Positions 13,280-21,584 of a stretch of 28,824 bases of DNA are shown piece by piece. Every line of letters begins with the position of its first letter. Positions within the stretch are counted from its first letter, which is position 1. Source of the stretch: RGIG4576 sp964613095. Lineage in GTDB: Bacteria; Bacteroidota; Bacteroidia; Bacteroidales; Muribaculaceae. The DNA is taken from assembly GCA_964613095.1 (NCBI GenBank), contig CAZTFX010000021.1:1-28824 (forward strand), written 5' to 3'. Under the pieces are notes generated by a model that worked only from the letters and a program-made list of their open reading frames with translations, searched no databases and was not told where the DNA came from. Both the position numbers and the translations under genes were made by a program.

Positions 13280-15362
13280 TATAGTACGTCTTGACATAAA
13301 ATACTTAAAGGGAGTGGGTCCCAAACGTGCAGAATTACTGGCAAAAGAATTGGGTATCCATTCTTATTACGACTTGCTATATTATTTTCCTTTCAGATAT
13401 ATTGATAAAACCCAAATTCACAAAATAAGCGAAATATCCGGTGAAATGCCGTCAATTCAATTAAAAGGAAAATTCATTACTTTTGCTCAACAAGGAGAAG
13501 GTGTACGCAAACGACTTCACGCACTATTTGGGGATGGCTCCGGAACTATTGAAACAGTATGGTTTAATTCCGTCAAAAGAATAAAAGACTCACTTATTAT
13601 TGGTAAAGAGTATATCATTTTCGGTAAACCTACATTATTTAATAATCGTTACAGCATTTCACATCCCGAAATAGAAGAATCCAAGCCGAATACCGAACCT
13701 AAAGGACTTCGAGGAATATATACTCTAACAGAAACAATGCGTAATCGGTCTATATCTTCAAGAACAATTCAACAACTTGAAGAAAACTTACTTTCGTCAA
13801 TAAAAAAGATAGACGAAACTCTCCCCAAGCACATTCTTGACCGATATAAACTAATGGGATTGCACGAAGCATTGATAAACATTCACATGCCTCATTCCAT
13901 TCACGATTTGCAACGAGCCCAACTACGACTGAAATTTGAAGAACTTTTTTTTCTCCAGTTAAACATTTTGCGCTTTGCTAAATCCCGAAACAGCAAAATA
14001 ATAGGATTTAAATTCACCAAGATTGGAGATTATTTCAATAATTTTTATAACAATGTCCTCCCCTTTCCATTAACCAATGCACAAAAACGTGTGATAAAAG
14101 AAATTCGAAAAGACATGGGTAATGGACGACAAATGAATCGCTTATTACAAGGAGACGTCGGCAGTGGAAAAACATTGGTAGCAATAATGTCAATGCTCAT
14201 TGCCCTTGATAATGGATATCAAGCGTGTATTATAGCTCCCACCGAGATACTTGCCACACAACATTATGCCACTATAAGTGAAATGTTTAGTAAAATCGAT
14301 ATAAATGTAAAACTTCTTACCGGTTCAACTAAAAAGTCGGAACGCGATACAATTCATTCAGAATTAATCAACGGAAAATTGAATATTCTGGTTGGTACTC
14401 ATGCTGTACTTGAAGATTCTGTTAATTTCTGTAATCTCGGTATGGTGGTTATCGACGAACAACACAGATTCGGAGTAGCTCAACGAGCAAAGATGTGGCA
14501 AAAGAACACGACACCGCCCCACATTCTGGTTATGACAGCAACCCCGATACCACGAACTTTAGCCATGACCGTATATGGGGATTTGGACGTATCTGTTATA
14601 GATGAGTTACCTCCGGGCAGAAAACCGGTTACTACTGTTTTAAGATTCGACAACCAAAGACAGGCAGTATATAGATTCATTGGAGACCAATTAAAACTTG
14701 GTCGTCAAATATATATAGTATATCCTCTCATCCAAGAAAACGAAAAACTCGATTTAAAGAATCTTGAAGAAGGTTATGAAATTATTAAAGAGACTTTTCC
14801 TAGTTATAAAGTATGCTTCGTTCATGGAAAAATGCGTCCTGCCGAAAAAGATTATCAAATGCAGCAGTTTATACAGCATAAAGCAAATATACTTGTTGCC
14901 ACAACAGTGATTGAAGTTGGGGTTAATGTTCCCAATGCCTCTGTTATGGTTATTGAAAATGCTGAACGATTCGGTCTCGCACAGTTGCACCAACTACGTG
15001 GACGTGTCGGGCGCGGCGCCGACCAGTCTTACTGCATTCTCATGTCACATCAGAAACTTAGTAAAGACACTAGACATAGACTTCACGTAATGACCGAAAC
15101 AAATGATGGTTTCATTGTTGCCGAAGAGGATATGAAATTACGAGGACCAGGCGATATGGAAGGAACACAACAAAGCGGAATTGCATTTAACTTGAAAATA
15201 ACAAATCTTGCACATGACGGACAAATTGTTCAAATAGCACGTGATGCAGCCTCAGAAATCCTTGATAAGGATTACTCTTTACAATTGCCTGAACATCAAA
15301 TTATGGCAAAACATTTAATGTTTCTTTTCCAAAAACAAGCTAATTGGAGTCTGATAAGTTGA
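13272..15362 (+). CDS. recG: ATP-dependent DNA helicase RecG
   Basis: RecG remodels stalled replication forks and branch-migrates Holliday junctions. The 696-residue protein has an N-terminal wedge/OB domain (about 1-200, with 'GVGPKRAELLAKELGI' helix-hairpin-helix-like start), SF2 core with Walker A 'GDVGSGKT' (294-301), 'APTEILATQ' (322-330), DEQH box (395-398), 'MTATPIPRTLAM', and C-terminal motifs 'TTVIEVGVNVPNASVM' and 'QLHQLRGRVGRG'. The length is normal. The start ATG at 13272 overlaps the end of ispD by 8 bp; the same pairing of an isoprenoid gene and recG has no obvious functional logic and probably only reflects operon packing. No strong terminator follows in the 200-bp gap before ndk. 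Confidence 0.96.
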   Translation: MNDIVRLDIKYLKGVGPKRAELLAKELGIHSYYDLLYYFPFRYIDKTQIHKISEISGEMPSIQLKGKFITFAQQGEGVRKRLHALFGDGSGTIETVWFNSVKRIKDSLIIGKEYIIFGKPTLFNNRYSISHPEIEESKPNTEPKGLRGIYTLTETMRNRSISSRTIQQLEENLLSSIKKIDETLPKHILDRYKLMGLHEALINIHMPHSIHDLQRAQLRLKFEELFFLQLNILRFAKSRNSKIIGFKFTKIGDYFNNFYNNVLPFPLTNAQKRVIKEIRKDMGNGRQMNRLLQGDVGSGKTLVAIMSMLIALDNGYQACIIAPTEILATQHYATISEMFSKIDINVKLLTGSTKKSERDTIHSELINGKLNILVGTHAVLEDSVNFCNLGMVVIDEQHRFGVAQRAKMWQKNTTPPHILVMTATPIPRTLAMTVYGDLDVSVIDELPPGRKPVTTVLRFDNQRQAVYRFIGDQLKLGRQIYIVYPLIQENEKLDLKNLEEGYEIIKETFPSYKVCFVHGKMRPAEKDYQMQQFIQHKANILVATTVIEVGVNVPNASVMVIENAERFGLAQLHQLRGRVGRGADQSYCILMSHQKLSKDTRHRLHVMTETNDGFIVAEEDMKLRGPGDMEGTQQSGIAFNLKITNLAHDGQIVQIARDAASEILDKDYSLQLPEHQIMAKHLMFLFQKQANWSLIS

Positions 15363-15536
15363 AACACAATTAATTATCAACATATTTTATAACGTTAATT
15401 AATTATAATAAACCCAGAAGCGCAACAAAACATAACACCTTAACGCACAAAAGATTAAGCGTCACGACTCATCATTTTCACACTTATTATCATAAATATT
15501 ATTTTCTTTATATTTTTATATTCAAAATTTATTCTT

Positions 15537-15544
15537 TAACTTTG
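15537..15544 (+). promoter_or_regulatory. -7 element of ndk
   Basis: TAACTTTG matches TAnnTTTG and lies 25 bp before the ndk ATG, giving a leader of about 20 nt. The expected -33 region is T/A-rich without a clear TTG. Confidence 0.55.
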
Positions 15545-15569
15545 AAAAGTTTTAAACCTAATTAGAATC

Positions 15570-16031
15570 ATGGAAAAAACCTTAGTTATACTTAAACCAT
15601 CGGCAATGGGTCGAGGAATTGCAGGCGAAGTAATTACTAGATTCACCAACAAAGGTTTGGTGATTGCCGGAATAAAAATGATACAACTAACAGACGAAAT
15701 ACTTGATGAGCATTATGCGCATCTCGTTGAACGACCATTTTTCAATAGGATTAAAACTTCAATGAAAGCTCTTCCGGTTATAGTTATGTGCCTTGCAGGT
15801 AAAGAAGCCGTGCAAGTTGTGCGTACAATGACCGGAGTAACAAATGGTAGGAATGCTGCACCTGGCACGATAAGAGGAGATTTCAGTGTAAGCGGACAAG
15901 AAAACATCATTCACACATCCGATTCTGTAGAGAATGCAAAGATTGAGCTTGATCGTTTTTTTAAGCCTGAGGAAATATTTGATTATACCCCTGCCACAAT
16001 AAATTTGCTTTATGCTTCCGATGAATTATAA
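15570..16031 (+). CDS. ndk: Nucleoside diphosphate kinase
   Basis: Ndk transfers the terminal phosphate between nucleoside triphosphates and diphosphates through a phosphohistidine. The 153-residue protein carries the family start 'EKTLVILKPSA', the nucleotide-binding 'GTIRGDFSVSG' (99-109) and the active-site block 'NIIHTSDS' with H115. Thr follows the catalytic His where Gly or Ala is more usual. The insert after 'HLVERPFFNRIKTSMKALPV' is normal for this fold. It has its own -7 element and is followed 30 nt later by an M23 peptidase gene on the same strand. Confidence 0.95.
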   Translation: MEKTLVILKPSAMGRGIAGEVITRFTNKGLVIAGIKMIQLTDEILDEHYAHLVERPFFNRIKTSMKALPVIVMCLAGKEAVQVVRTMTGVTNGRNAAPGTIRGDFSVSGQENIIHTSDSVENAKIELDRFFKPEEIFDYTPATINLLYASDEL

Positions 16032-16061
16032 AGCACAAAACTTAAATAGGTATAAAACTAA

Positions 16062-16997
16062 ATGAACTTAAAAAGACTCATAACTATAGGATTTATTGCA
16101 GTTTCGGCAATTTGTATTCAACAAACTACTGAAGCTCAGAATTTACAATCAGTTTCCAGCCATAACAAGGCTCATGCACGTTTACTTGCACACCAATCAA
16201 AAGTGCAAGACCAAATATCACTGCAAGAGACTACCGATTTTGCAAATCAATGGCTGGAGGAAGAAGAACCCGAAATAGATATTTATACTGAAGGCTGGAA
16301 CAGTAAATTAGTAAATCCATATGATCCTAATAAAGTTCCGGATACTAAGGTTATTGACGTAAGCAAATTCTGCATACCATGTCCGGGTAGAGTTACGTCA
16401 GCCTATGGATACCGTCCTCGTTTTCGTCGTATGCACAAAGGTATTGACCTAAAACTGCAAACAGGAGATACAGTATATGCAGCATTTAGCGGAAGAGTTC
16501 GTTTAACAAACTATGAACGTCGCGGATATGGTTATTACATTATATTACGTCACGAGAATGAATTAGAGACCGTTTATGGTCACTTATCTAAATTCCTCGT
16601 TACCGATGGTGAAGACGTAAAAGTTGGACAGCCTATTGCATTAGGAGGAAATACAGGTCGCAGTTTTGGTGCGCACCTTCATTTCGAAACTCGTTATATG
16701 GGTTATGCCATCAATCCTGCTGCAATTTTCGATTTTAAAAATAAAACCACACATACCGATACCTATACTTTCGATAAACGAACATTTAAGAAATCTCGTG
16801 ATTACTCCCCTTCTTCTCGATATAAAGCAAGCAAGAACAACAAATACAAAGGCAAAGCAACATATAGAATCCGCAAAGGTGACAGTTTAGGTAAAATTGC
16901 ACTTCGCCATGGTACAACTGTAACAAAACTATGCCGTTTAAATGGGTTGCGTAAAAATTCGACCTTAAAGGTAGGAAAAGTAATTAGAGTTAAATAA
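16062..16997 (+). CDS. Secreted M23-family peptidoglycan endopeptidase with LysM domain
   Basis: The 311-residue protein has a signal peptide (1-25, ending TEA|Q), a linker (about 27-105), an M23 (LytM/lysostaphin-type) zinc endopeptidase domain (about 108-222) and a C-terminal LysM domain (about 264-311, 'YRIRKGDSLGKIALRHG'). Zinc ligands H125 and D129 in 'HKGIDL' and H207 in 'HLHFET' are present, with H174 in 'YGHLS' as the other active-site histidine, so the enzyme looks active rather than an EnvC/NlpD-like activator. A basic Lys/Tyr/Ser-rich linker (about 235-262) joins the two domains. It would cut peptide cross-links in the periplasm. It lies 30 nt after ndk and ends in a shared terminator with the convergent gene. 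Confidence 0.9.
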   Translation: MNLKRLITIGFIAVSAICIQQTTEAQNLQSVSSHNKAHARLLAHQSKVQDQISLQETTDFANQWLEEEEPEIDIYTEGWNSKLVNPYDPNKVPDTKVIDVSKFCIPCPGRVTSAYGYRPRFRRMHKGIDLKLQTGDTVYAAFSGRVRLTNYERRGYGYYIILRHENELETVYGHLSKFLVTDGEDVKVGQPIALGGNTGRSFGAHLHFETRYMGYAINPAAIFDFKNKTTHTDTYTFDKRTFKKSRDYSPSSRYKASKNNKYKGKATYRIRKGDSLGKIALRHGTTVTKLCRLNGLRKNSTLKVGKVIRVK

Positions 16998-17020
16998 AAT
17001 CTGTTTCATAATAATTTGGA

Positions 17021-17053
17021 AAGGCGATAAAGAGAAATCTTTACCGCCTTTTT
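17021..17053 (+). terminator. Terminator between the M23 gene and the convergent thioredoxin-fold gene
   Basis: AAGGCG-A-TAAAG (17021-17032) pairs with CTTTA-C-CGCCTT (17039-17050) with one A/C mismatch, followed by TTT on the plus strand. It sits between the two stop codons (16997 and 17055). On the minus strand the trailing tract is weaker, but it may serve both genes. Confidence 0.72.
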
Positions 17054-17054
17054 C

Positions 17055-17540
17055 TTACAAATCCACCAAGTTTTTCAATTCTTGTGGACTTGGATTTTCT
17101 GCAACAATCTTTCCTGATTTGTCTAATAATAGAGCTTTCATTCCTCGACCAAGCTCATAACGAGAGTATAGTCTCGAATCAATACCATCTTGGTCATAAA
17201 ATTGTGAACTAGCACTAAGTCCGTCATTCTTTAGAATCTCTTGATATACACCACGAGAATAATCAAAATTAACAGCAACATAATCAATTCCTTTCAATTG
17301 CTTAACAATACGATCATACTGCAAATTGGCTATTCGTGAATTCACATCCACAGAGGTCCAAAATGTAAGTAACACATATTTTCCTTTCAACTGCTGTATC
17401 TCCTTTTCACATATATCATTTTTTACAGTAAAATTAGGAGCCAAATAACCTATACGATCATCACTAGGATTTGACCCATACGCAGTTAAAAAAACAAGGA
17501 ACAGACATGCAGTCACAACCTTTAAAAGTGTTTTCTTCAT
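17055..17540 (-). CDS. Exported thioredoxin-fold protein lacking the CxxC motif
   Basis: This 161-residue protein has a signal peptide (about 1-22) with no lipobox cysteine at the right place. It shows the start of the AhpC/TlpA-type thioredoxin fold: 'IGYLAPNFTVKN' (31-42), 'LKGKYVLLTFWTSVDVNSR' (51-69) and 'KALLLDKSGKIV' (136-147). At the place where active TlpA/ResA proteins have W-C-x-x-C, the sequence reads W-T-S-V-D-V-N-S, so both redox cysteines are missing. It therefore cannot be a disulfide oxidoreductase; a binding or structural role is more likely. Its only cysteines are in the signal peptide (C12) and C44 after the fold start. It is preceded by a structured leader and is divergent from serB. 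Confidence 0.72.
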   Translation of the reverse strand: MKKTLLKVVTACLFLVFLTAYGSNPSDDRIGYLAPNFTVKNDICEKEIQQLKGKYVLLTFWTSVDVNSRIANLQYDRIVKQLKGIDYVAVNFDYSRGVYQEILKNDGLSASSQFYDQDGIDSRLYSRYELGRGMKALLLDKSGKIVAENPSPQELKNLVDL

Positions 17541-17662
17541 TCTTTCCGTTTTAATTCATAACTAAGGTGTTTTCAAGCGGTCTCTTCCGCTTACACCTGC
17601 GCCGATTTTCGGCTTTTACTTATTCAATTTCATAACTTCACATCAACAACGAATAAGTTTAC
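17541..17662 (-). ncRNA. Structured 5' leader of the thioredoxin-fold gene
   Basis: The predicted leader of about 120 nt can form three hairpins in order: ACTTATTC (17658-17651) with GAATAAGT (17625-17618), closing a 25-nt loop; GCCGA-AAA-TCGGC (17613-17601); and a long stem AGGTGT/ACACCT (17598-17593 with 17570-17565) plus AAGCGG/CCGCTT around loop AAGAGA, with a four-base asymmetric bulge. A six-codon mini-ORF (17633-17616, MKLNK) ends at the foot of the second hairpin. No T-run follows the last hairpin, so it is not a terminator. It is not recognised as a known riboswitch; the folding is by eye. Confidence 0.5.
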
Positions 17663-17667
17663 GGCTG

Positions 17668-17698
17668 CAAAGATAATATAAAATATTCTTTTTCACAA
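17668..17698 (-). promoter_or_regulatory. Promoter of the thioredoxin-fold gene
   Basis: On the minus strand TTG (17698-17696) lies 20 bp upstream of TATCTTTG (17675-17668). Transcription would start near 17661-17664, about 120 nt before the ATG. Confidence 0.72.
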
Positions 17699-17743
17699 GC
17701 ACAGCTAAAGTTGCAAGTTCAACAACAAACTAAAAAGCAACAC

Positions 17744-17896
17744 TTTAACAATCCTTAAACCCGCGCAGCATTTAACAGTTTAATAATATTTTAGTTTAAA
17801 TGTTAAAGCTCCAATATACTAGGTATTTCTGTCATCTTTAAATGAGAAATAGGCACTTGATTTTAACATTTCTATCATAACTATTCAAATGTTAAA
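17744..17896. repeat. Cluster of five TTTAACA/TGTTAAA motifs between divergent promoters
   Basis: TTTAACA at 17744-17750, 17771-17777 and 17862-17868, and TGTTAAA at 17801-17807 and 17890-17896. Three of the five extend to AATGTTAAA or its complement, and the pair 17862-17870/17888-17896 forms an inverted repeat with a 17-bp spacer. The stretch has no ORF and lies between the promoters of the thioredoxin-fold gene and serB. Confidence 0.5.
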
Positions 17897-17916
17897 TCCT
17901 GTCTTAATTCAACACC

Positions 17917-17950
17917 TTGTAGGATGTTCAAAAAAATATTATTAATTTTG
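17917..17950 (+). promoter_or_regulatory. Promoter of serB
   Basis: TTG (17917-17919) and TAATTTTG (17943-17950), 23 bp apart, a slightly long spacing. The -7 element ends 26 bp before the serB ATG, giving a leader of about 20 nt. Confidence 0.6.
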
Positions 17951-17976
17951 GAGAAATTACAAAAAACTACGAAACA

Positions 17977-19224
17977 ATGGAATCAAACGACCTTGAATTA
18001 ATCCTTATTAATATTGCAGGGAATGACCGTCCCGGTCTTACTTCAGCTCTTACTGAAATATTAGGAAAACATGATGCTTCGATTTTAGATATAGGACAAG
18101 CTGACATACATCACACTTTATCACTTGGAATCTTATTTAAGACCACAAGTGAACGAAGTGGTTCAATCATGAAAGAGTTACTTTTCAAAGCAAATGAAAT
18201 GAACGTTTCTATACGCTTTTCCCCCATTACAATAGAAGCATATAACGAATGGGTAAAACGACAAGGAAAACACCGTTGGATTATTACTATTTTAGGTCGA
18301 AGAATAACAGCTAGGCAGATTGCAGCTGTATCACGTATTGTAGCCGAACAAAATTTAAATATTGACGCAATTCAACGTCTTACAGGTCGTATGCCTTTAC
18401 ATGAAGGAGAAGAAGCGATGGATAAATCTTGTATAGAATTTTCTGTTCGTGGAACGCCTTGTGACAAAACAAAAATGCAAAAAGAACTTATGGAACTTGC
18501 CTCCGAACTTGAATTTGATGTTTCAATGCAAGAAGATAATATTTATCGCCGTAGCCGCCGACTTATATGCTTCGACATGGACTCAACTCTCATAGAAACC
18601 GAAGTCATAGACGAATTGGCGATACGCGCAGGCGTAGGAGACGAAGTAAAAGCTATTACAGAATCGGCTATGCGTGGCGAAATAGATTTTTGCGAAAGTT
18701 TTACCCGCCGAGTTTCCCTATTAAAAGGTCTTGATGCAAGTGTTATGAAAGACATCGCAGAGAATCTACCAATGTCAGAAGGTATTGAACGATTAATGAC
18801 CGTACTAAAACGCACAGGTTATAAAATAGCTATTTTATCAGGCGGATTCACCTATTTTGGCAATTATCTTAAACAAAAATTTGGAATCGATTACGTATAT
18901 GCAAATGAACTTGAAATCGAAAATGGAAAATTAACAGGTCGCTATGTAGGTGAAATTGTTGATGGAAAGCGAAAAGCCGAACTTCTTAGATTATTAGCTC
19001 AAGTTGAAAACGTAAATATTGCACAAACTATTGCAGTGGGTGATGGAGCTAACGATTTACCTATGTTATCAATAGCGGGACTTGGTATTGCATATCATGC
19101 TAAGCCTAAAGTCAAAGCCGGAGCAAAACAAAGTATTTCAACCATCGGAATTGACGGTGTGTTATATTTTATGGGATTTAAAGATTCTTTTATCACCGAC
19201 AATACTTATGACGTCTACAACTAA
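17977..19224 (+). CDS. serB: Phosphoserine phosphatase with N-terminal ACT domains
   Basis: SerB removes phosphate from L-phosphoserine in the last step of serine synthesis. The 415-residue protein begins with two ACT-like domains (about 5-85, 'LILINIAGNDRPGLTSALTE', and about 98-185), which in such fusions may sense amino acids. The HAD phosphatase domain (about 194-400) has motif I 'FDMDSTLIETEVID' with D200 and D202, motif II 'LSGGFTYF' (S288), and motif III/IV with K331-K333 region and 'GDGANDLPM' (355-363). The size matches the ACT-SerB form common in Bacteroidales. It is followed 26 nt later by a patatin-like gene on the same strand. Confidence 0.93.
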   Translation: MESNDLELILINIAGNDRPGLTSALTEILGKHDASILDIGQADIHHTLSLGILFKTTSERSGSIMKELLFKANEMNVSIRFSPITIEAYNEWVKRQGKHRWIITILGRRITARQIAAVSRIVAEQNLNIDAIQRLTGRMPLHEGEEAMDKSCIEFSVRGTPCDKTKMQKELMELASELEFDVSMQEDNIYRRSRRLICFDMDSTLIETEVIDELAIRAGVGDEVKAITESAMRGEIDFCESFTRRVSLLKGLDASVMKDIAENLPMSEGIERLMTVLKRTGYKIAILSGGFTYFGNYLKQKFGIDYVYANELEIENGKLTGRYVGEIVDGKRKAELLRLLAQVENVNIAQTIAVGDGANDLPMLSIAGLGIAYHAKPKVKAGAKQSISTIGIDGVLYFMGFKDSFITDNTYDVYN

Positions 19225-19250
19225 GATGATTTAATTTATAGCTCAAAAAC

Positions 19251-21554
19251 ATGAAACGATTTATCGCATACTTTCTTTTTATAATTCTGTCAATCTCAAC
19301 AGTGTATAGCCAATCTGTCGGGCTTGTGCTAAGCGGAGGTGGAGCCAAAGGGATTGCACACATTGGAGTAATACAAGCACTTGAAGATAACGATATACCT
19401 ATTGATTATATAACTGGAACATCAATGGGAGCTATTGTTGGAGGTCTTTATGCTTCAGGATACACTCCTCAGGAAATGTTACAACTACTTATGTCTAAAG
19501 AATTTGCAAATTGGTCTACCGGTGTAATAAATCAAGATTTAACTTATTATTTTGATAAAAGCACACCGACTCCGGCTTTTTTCACTCTAAATTTTGCACT
19601 AAAAGACACAACCAAACAATCTTCAGGAATTCTTCCCTCAAGTTTTATTAACCCAATTCCCATGAACTTTGCATTCATGGAGCTATTTTCTGCATATACA
19701 GCACAATGTAATAGAAATTTCAATAATCTATACGTGCCATTTCGATGTATAGCCTCCGACGTTTTCAACAAACGAAAACTTGTGTGCAGTAGTGGTGATT
19801 TAGGTGACGCTATAAGAGCTTCGATGTCATTTCCCATAGTATTCAAACCCATTTATAAAGATGGACTTCCTCTTTTCGACGGTGGCATATATGACAATTT
19901 CCCGGTTGATGTAATGCGTAAAGATTTTGCACCGGAATTCATTATAGGTATTGATGTATCTTCTGCCAGTTCAAAAATCAATGTAAACAATTTAATTGAC
20001 CAAGTAGAAGCCATGGTCATTCAAGATCATGGAGCAGTAATTCCTGACTCGCTTGGAGTGAGAATGAATCTAAATTTAAGTTCTTTCGGTTTACTTGATT
20101 TCAATAAAGCAAAAACAATATACGAAATAGGTTATAATCACACAATAGAACTTATTGATTCCATTAAAGGGCGCATAAACTCACGTATTTCAAAAGAATC
20201 CAGAGCGATTTCACGCAACTCATTTAAAAGTAAAACGCCCAAAATAGTTTTTGACAAAGTAAATGTAACAGGAACTAATAATAATATACAAAACGAATAT
20301 ATCGAAAAACTTTTCAAACACAAAGAAAGCACTAATTTCGATATTGAAGAAGCCAAAATCTCTTATTACCATGTCATTTCTTCTCAAAAAATTAAAGATT
20401 TGATACCTACTGCAATATATAATGATTCAACCGATAAATTTACATTAAATCTCAAAGCCACACCTAAAAACAATTATTATGTGGGGATTGGAGGGTATTT
20501 GACATCTTCAACCAACAGCATGATGTATCTAGGTACACGATATAGCACATTAAGCCTTAATTCTTTTGATGCCGGTATCAAAGTATGGTTAGGACAATCA
20601 TATTATGCAGGAGAAACCGGAGCAAAAATTTCACTTCGCACAAGTTTCCCATCTTATGTAGGAATATCGGCAGTCGCGTCAAAACAAAAATTTTATGAAA
20701 GTGACATGTTATTTTATAGTGATGAACTACCAACGTTCATCATAAATTACGATAATCATGTAAAATTATCGTATGCAATGGCTATAGGTCGCAAAGCTAA
20801 GCTTGATTTCAGCATTGGATATGGAGCTTTAAAAGACTACTTTTACCAATCAAATGTTATGGATTTCACTTCGGCAAAACAAGATAAAGCCACATATAAA
20901 CTAGGTCAAATCAGATTCGCAATAGAACGAAATTCATTAAATCATCCTCTATATCCTACAGGAGGTAGTAAATTAGCGTTAACCACAAGTGGATTAACAG
21001 GAAAATATATTTTCAGTCCGGCACCAAATAATGACATCAAAATCCCCCAAGAATCAAAAAATCTCACATGGGGACAAGTGGAGCTGGATTTAGAAAGCTA
21101 TTTTCCAATGGGAAACCATTTCGTATTAGGCACAAAACTCAATACAGTTGCTTCATCAAAGAAACTTGTGGATAACTATACAGCAAATATCGTTCAGGCT
21201 CCGGCATTTTGCCCCACACCGGCAACAAAAAACTATTTCAACCCTGAGTTCAGAGCAAATTCTTATCTAGCGGGAGGTATTATTCCATTAATAAAGATTT
21301 CCGATAGTTTTCAATTTAGAACTGAATTCTATGCTTTTGCTCCTTTCCGCAAAATCATAGAAAACAATGAATTAAAAGCTGAATATGGTAAATGGTTCTA
21401 CCATTTAAGCTATATGAGCGAAACTTCACTTGTTTATAATTTGTCATTTGCTTCATTCAGCATATACGGTAACTATTTAAGTTATCCTTCAAAAAATTGG
21501 AATTTCGGAGTCAGTTTCGGATTTCTCTTCACAGCCCCAAAATTCCTAAGATAA
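19251..21554 (+). CDS. Patatin-like phospholipase fused to POTRA and outer membrane beta-barrel
   Basis: The 767-residue protein has a signal peptide (1-20), a patatin domain (about 22-320), one POTRA-like domain (about 330-403, 'KIVFDKVNVTGTNNNIQ') and a C-terminal BamA/Omp85-like barrel (about 408-767). The patatin site is complete: oxyanion loop 'GGGAKG' (29-34), nucleophile S58 in 'GTSMG', and D210 in 'FDGGIYDNFP'. It should act as a lipid acyl hydrolase displayed by or held in the outer membrane. The order resembles PlpD-type (type Vd) secretion proteins, but the barrel here is larger than the 16-strand PlpD type by eye. The substrate is unknown. It lies 26 nt after serB and ends before a terminator shared with the convergent TonB-domain gene. 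Confidence 0.9.
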   Translation: MKRFIAYFLFIILSISTVYSQSVGLVLSGGGAKGIAHIGVIQALEDNDIPIDYITGTSMGAIVGGLYASGYTPQEMLQLLMSKEFANWSTGVINQDLTYYFDKSTPTPAFFTLNFALKDTTKQSSGILPSSFINPIPMNFAFMELFSAYTAQCNRNFNNLYVPFRCIASDVFNKRKLVCSSGDLGDAIRASMSFPIVFKPIYKDGLPLFDGGIYDNFPVDVMRKDFAPEFIIGIDVSSASSKINVNNLIDQVEAMVIQDHGAVIPDSLGVRMNLNLSSFGLLDFNKAKTIYEIGYNHTIELIDSIKGRINSRISKESRAISRNSFKSKTPKIVFDKVNVTGTNNNIQNEYIEKLFKHKESTNFDIEEAKISYYHVISSQKIKDLIPTAIYNDSTDKFTLNLKATPKNNYYVGIGGYLTSSTNSMMYLGTRYSTLSLNSFDAGIKVWLGQSYYAGETGAKISLRTSFPSYVGISAVASKQKFYESDMLFYSDELPTFIINYDNHVKLSYAMAIGRKAKLDFSIGYGALKDYFYQSNVMDFTSAKQDKATYKLGQIRFAIERNSLNHPLYPTGGSKLALTTSGLTGKYIFSPAPNNDIKIPQESKNLTWGQVELDLESYFPMGNHFVLGTKLNTVASSKKLVDNYTANIVQAPAFCPTPATKNYFNPEFRANSYLAGGIIPLIKISDSFQFRTEFYAFAPFRKIIENNELKAEYGKWFYHLSYMSETSLVYNLSFASFSIYGNYLSYPSKNWNFGVSFGFLFTAPKFLR

Positions 21555-21581
21555 TAAAAAAAAGAGCCAGCCCAGGCTCTT
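21554..21581 (-). terminator. Terminator downstream of the nqr operon
   Basis: AAGAGCC (21562-21568) pairs with GGCTCTT (21575-21581) around a 6-nt loop. On the minus strand the stem is followed by a long T run (21561-21554), making a strong terminator 4 bp beyond the stop codon of the TonB-domain gene. On the plus strand the T tract is poor, so it mainly serves the nqr-side transcript. Confidence 0.85.
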
Positions 21582-21584
21582 ATC

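Noticed and set aside
15363..15536. RNA gene or attenuator between recG and ndk
   Set aside because: The interval is AT-rich with only short, weak inverted repeats and no promoter-terminator pair.
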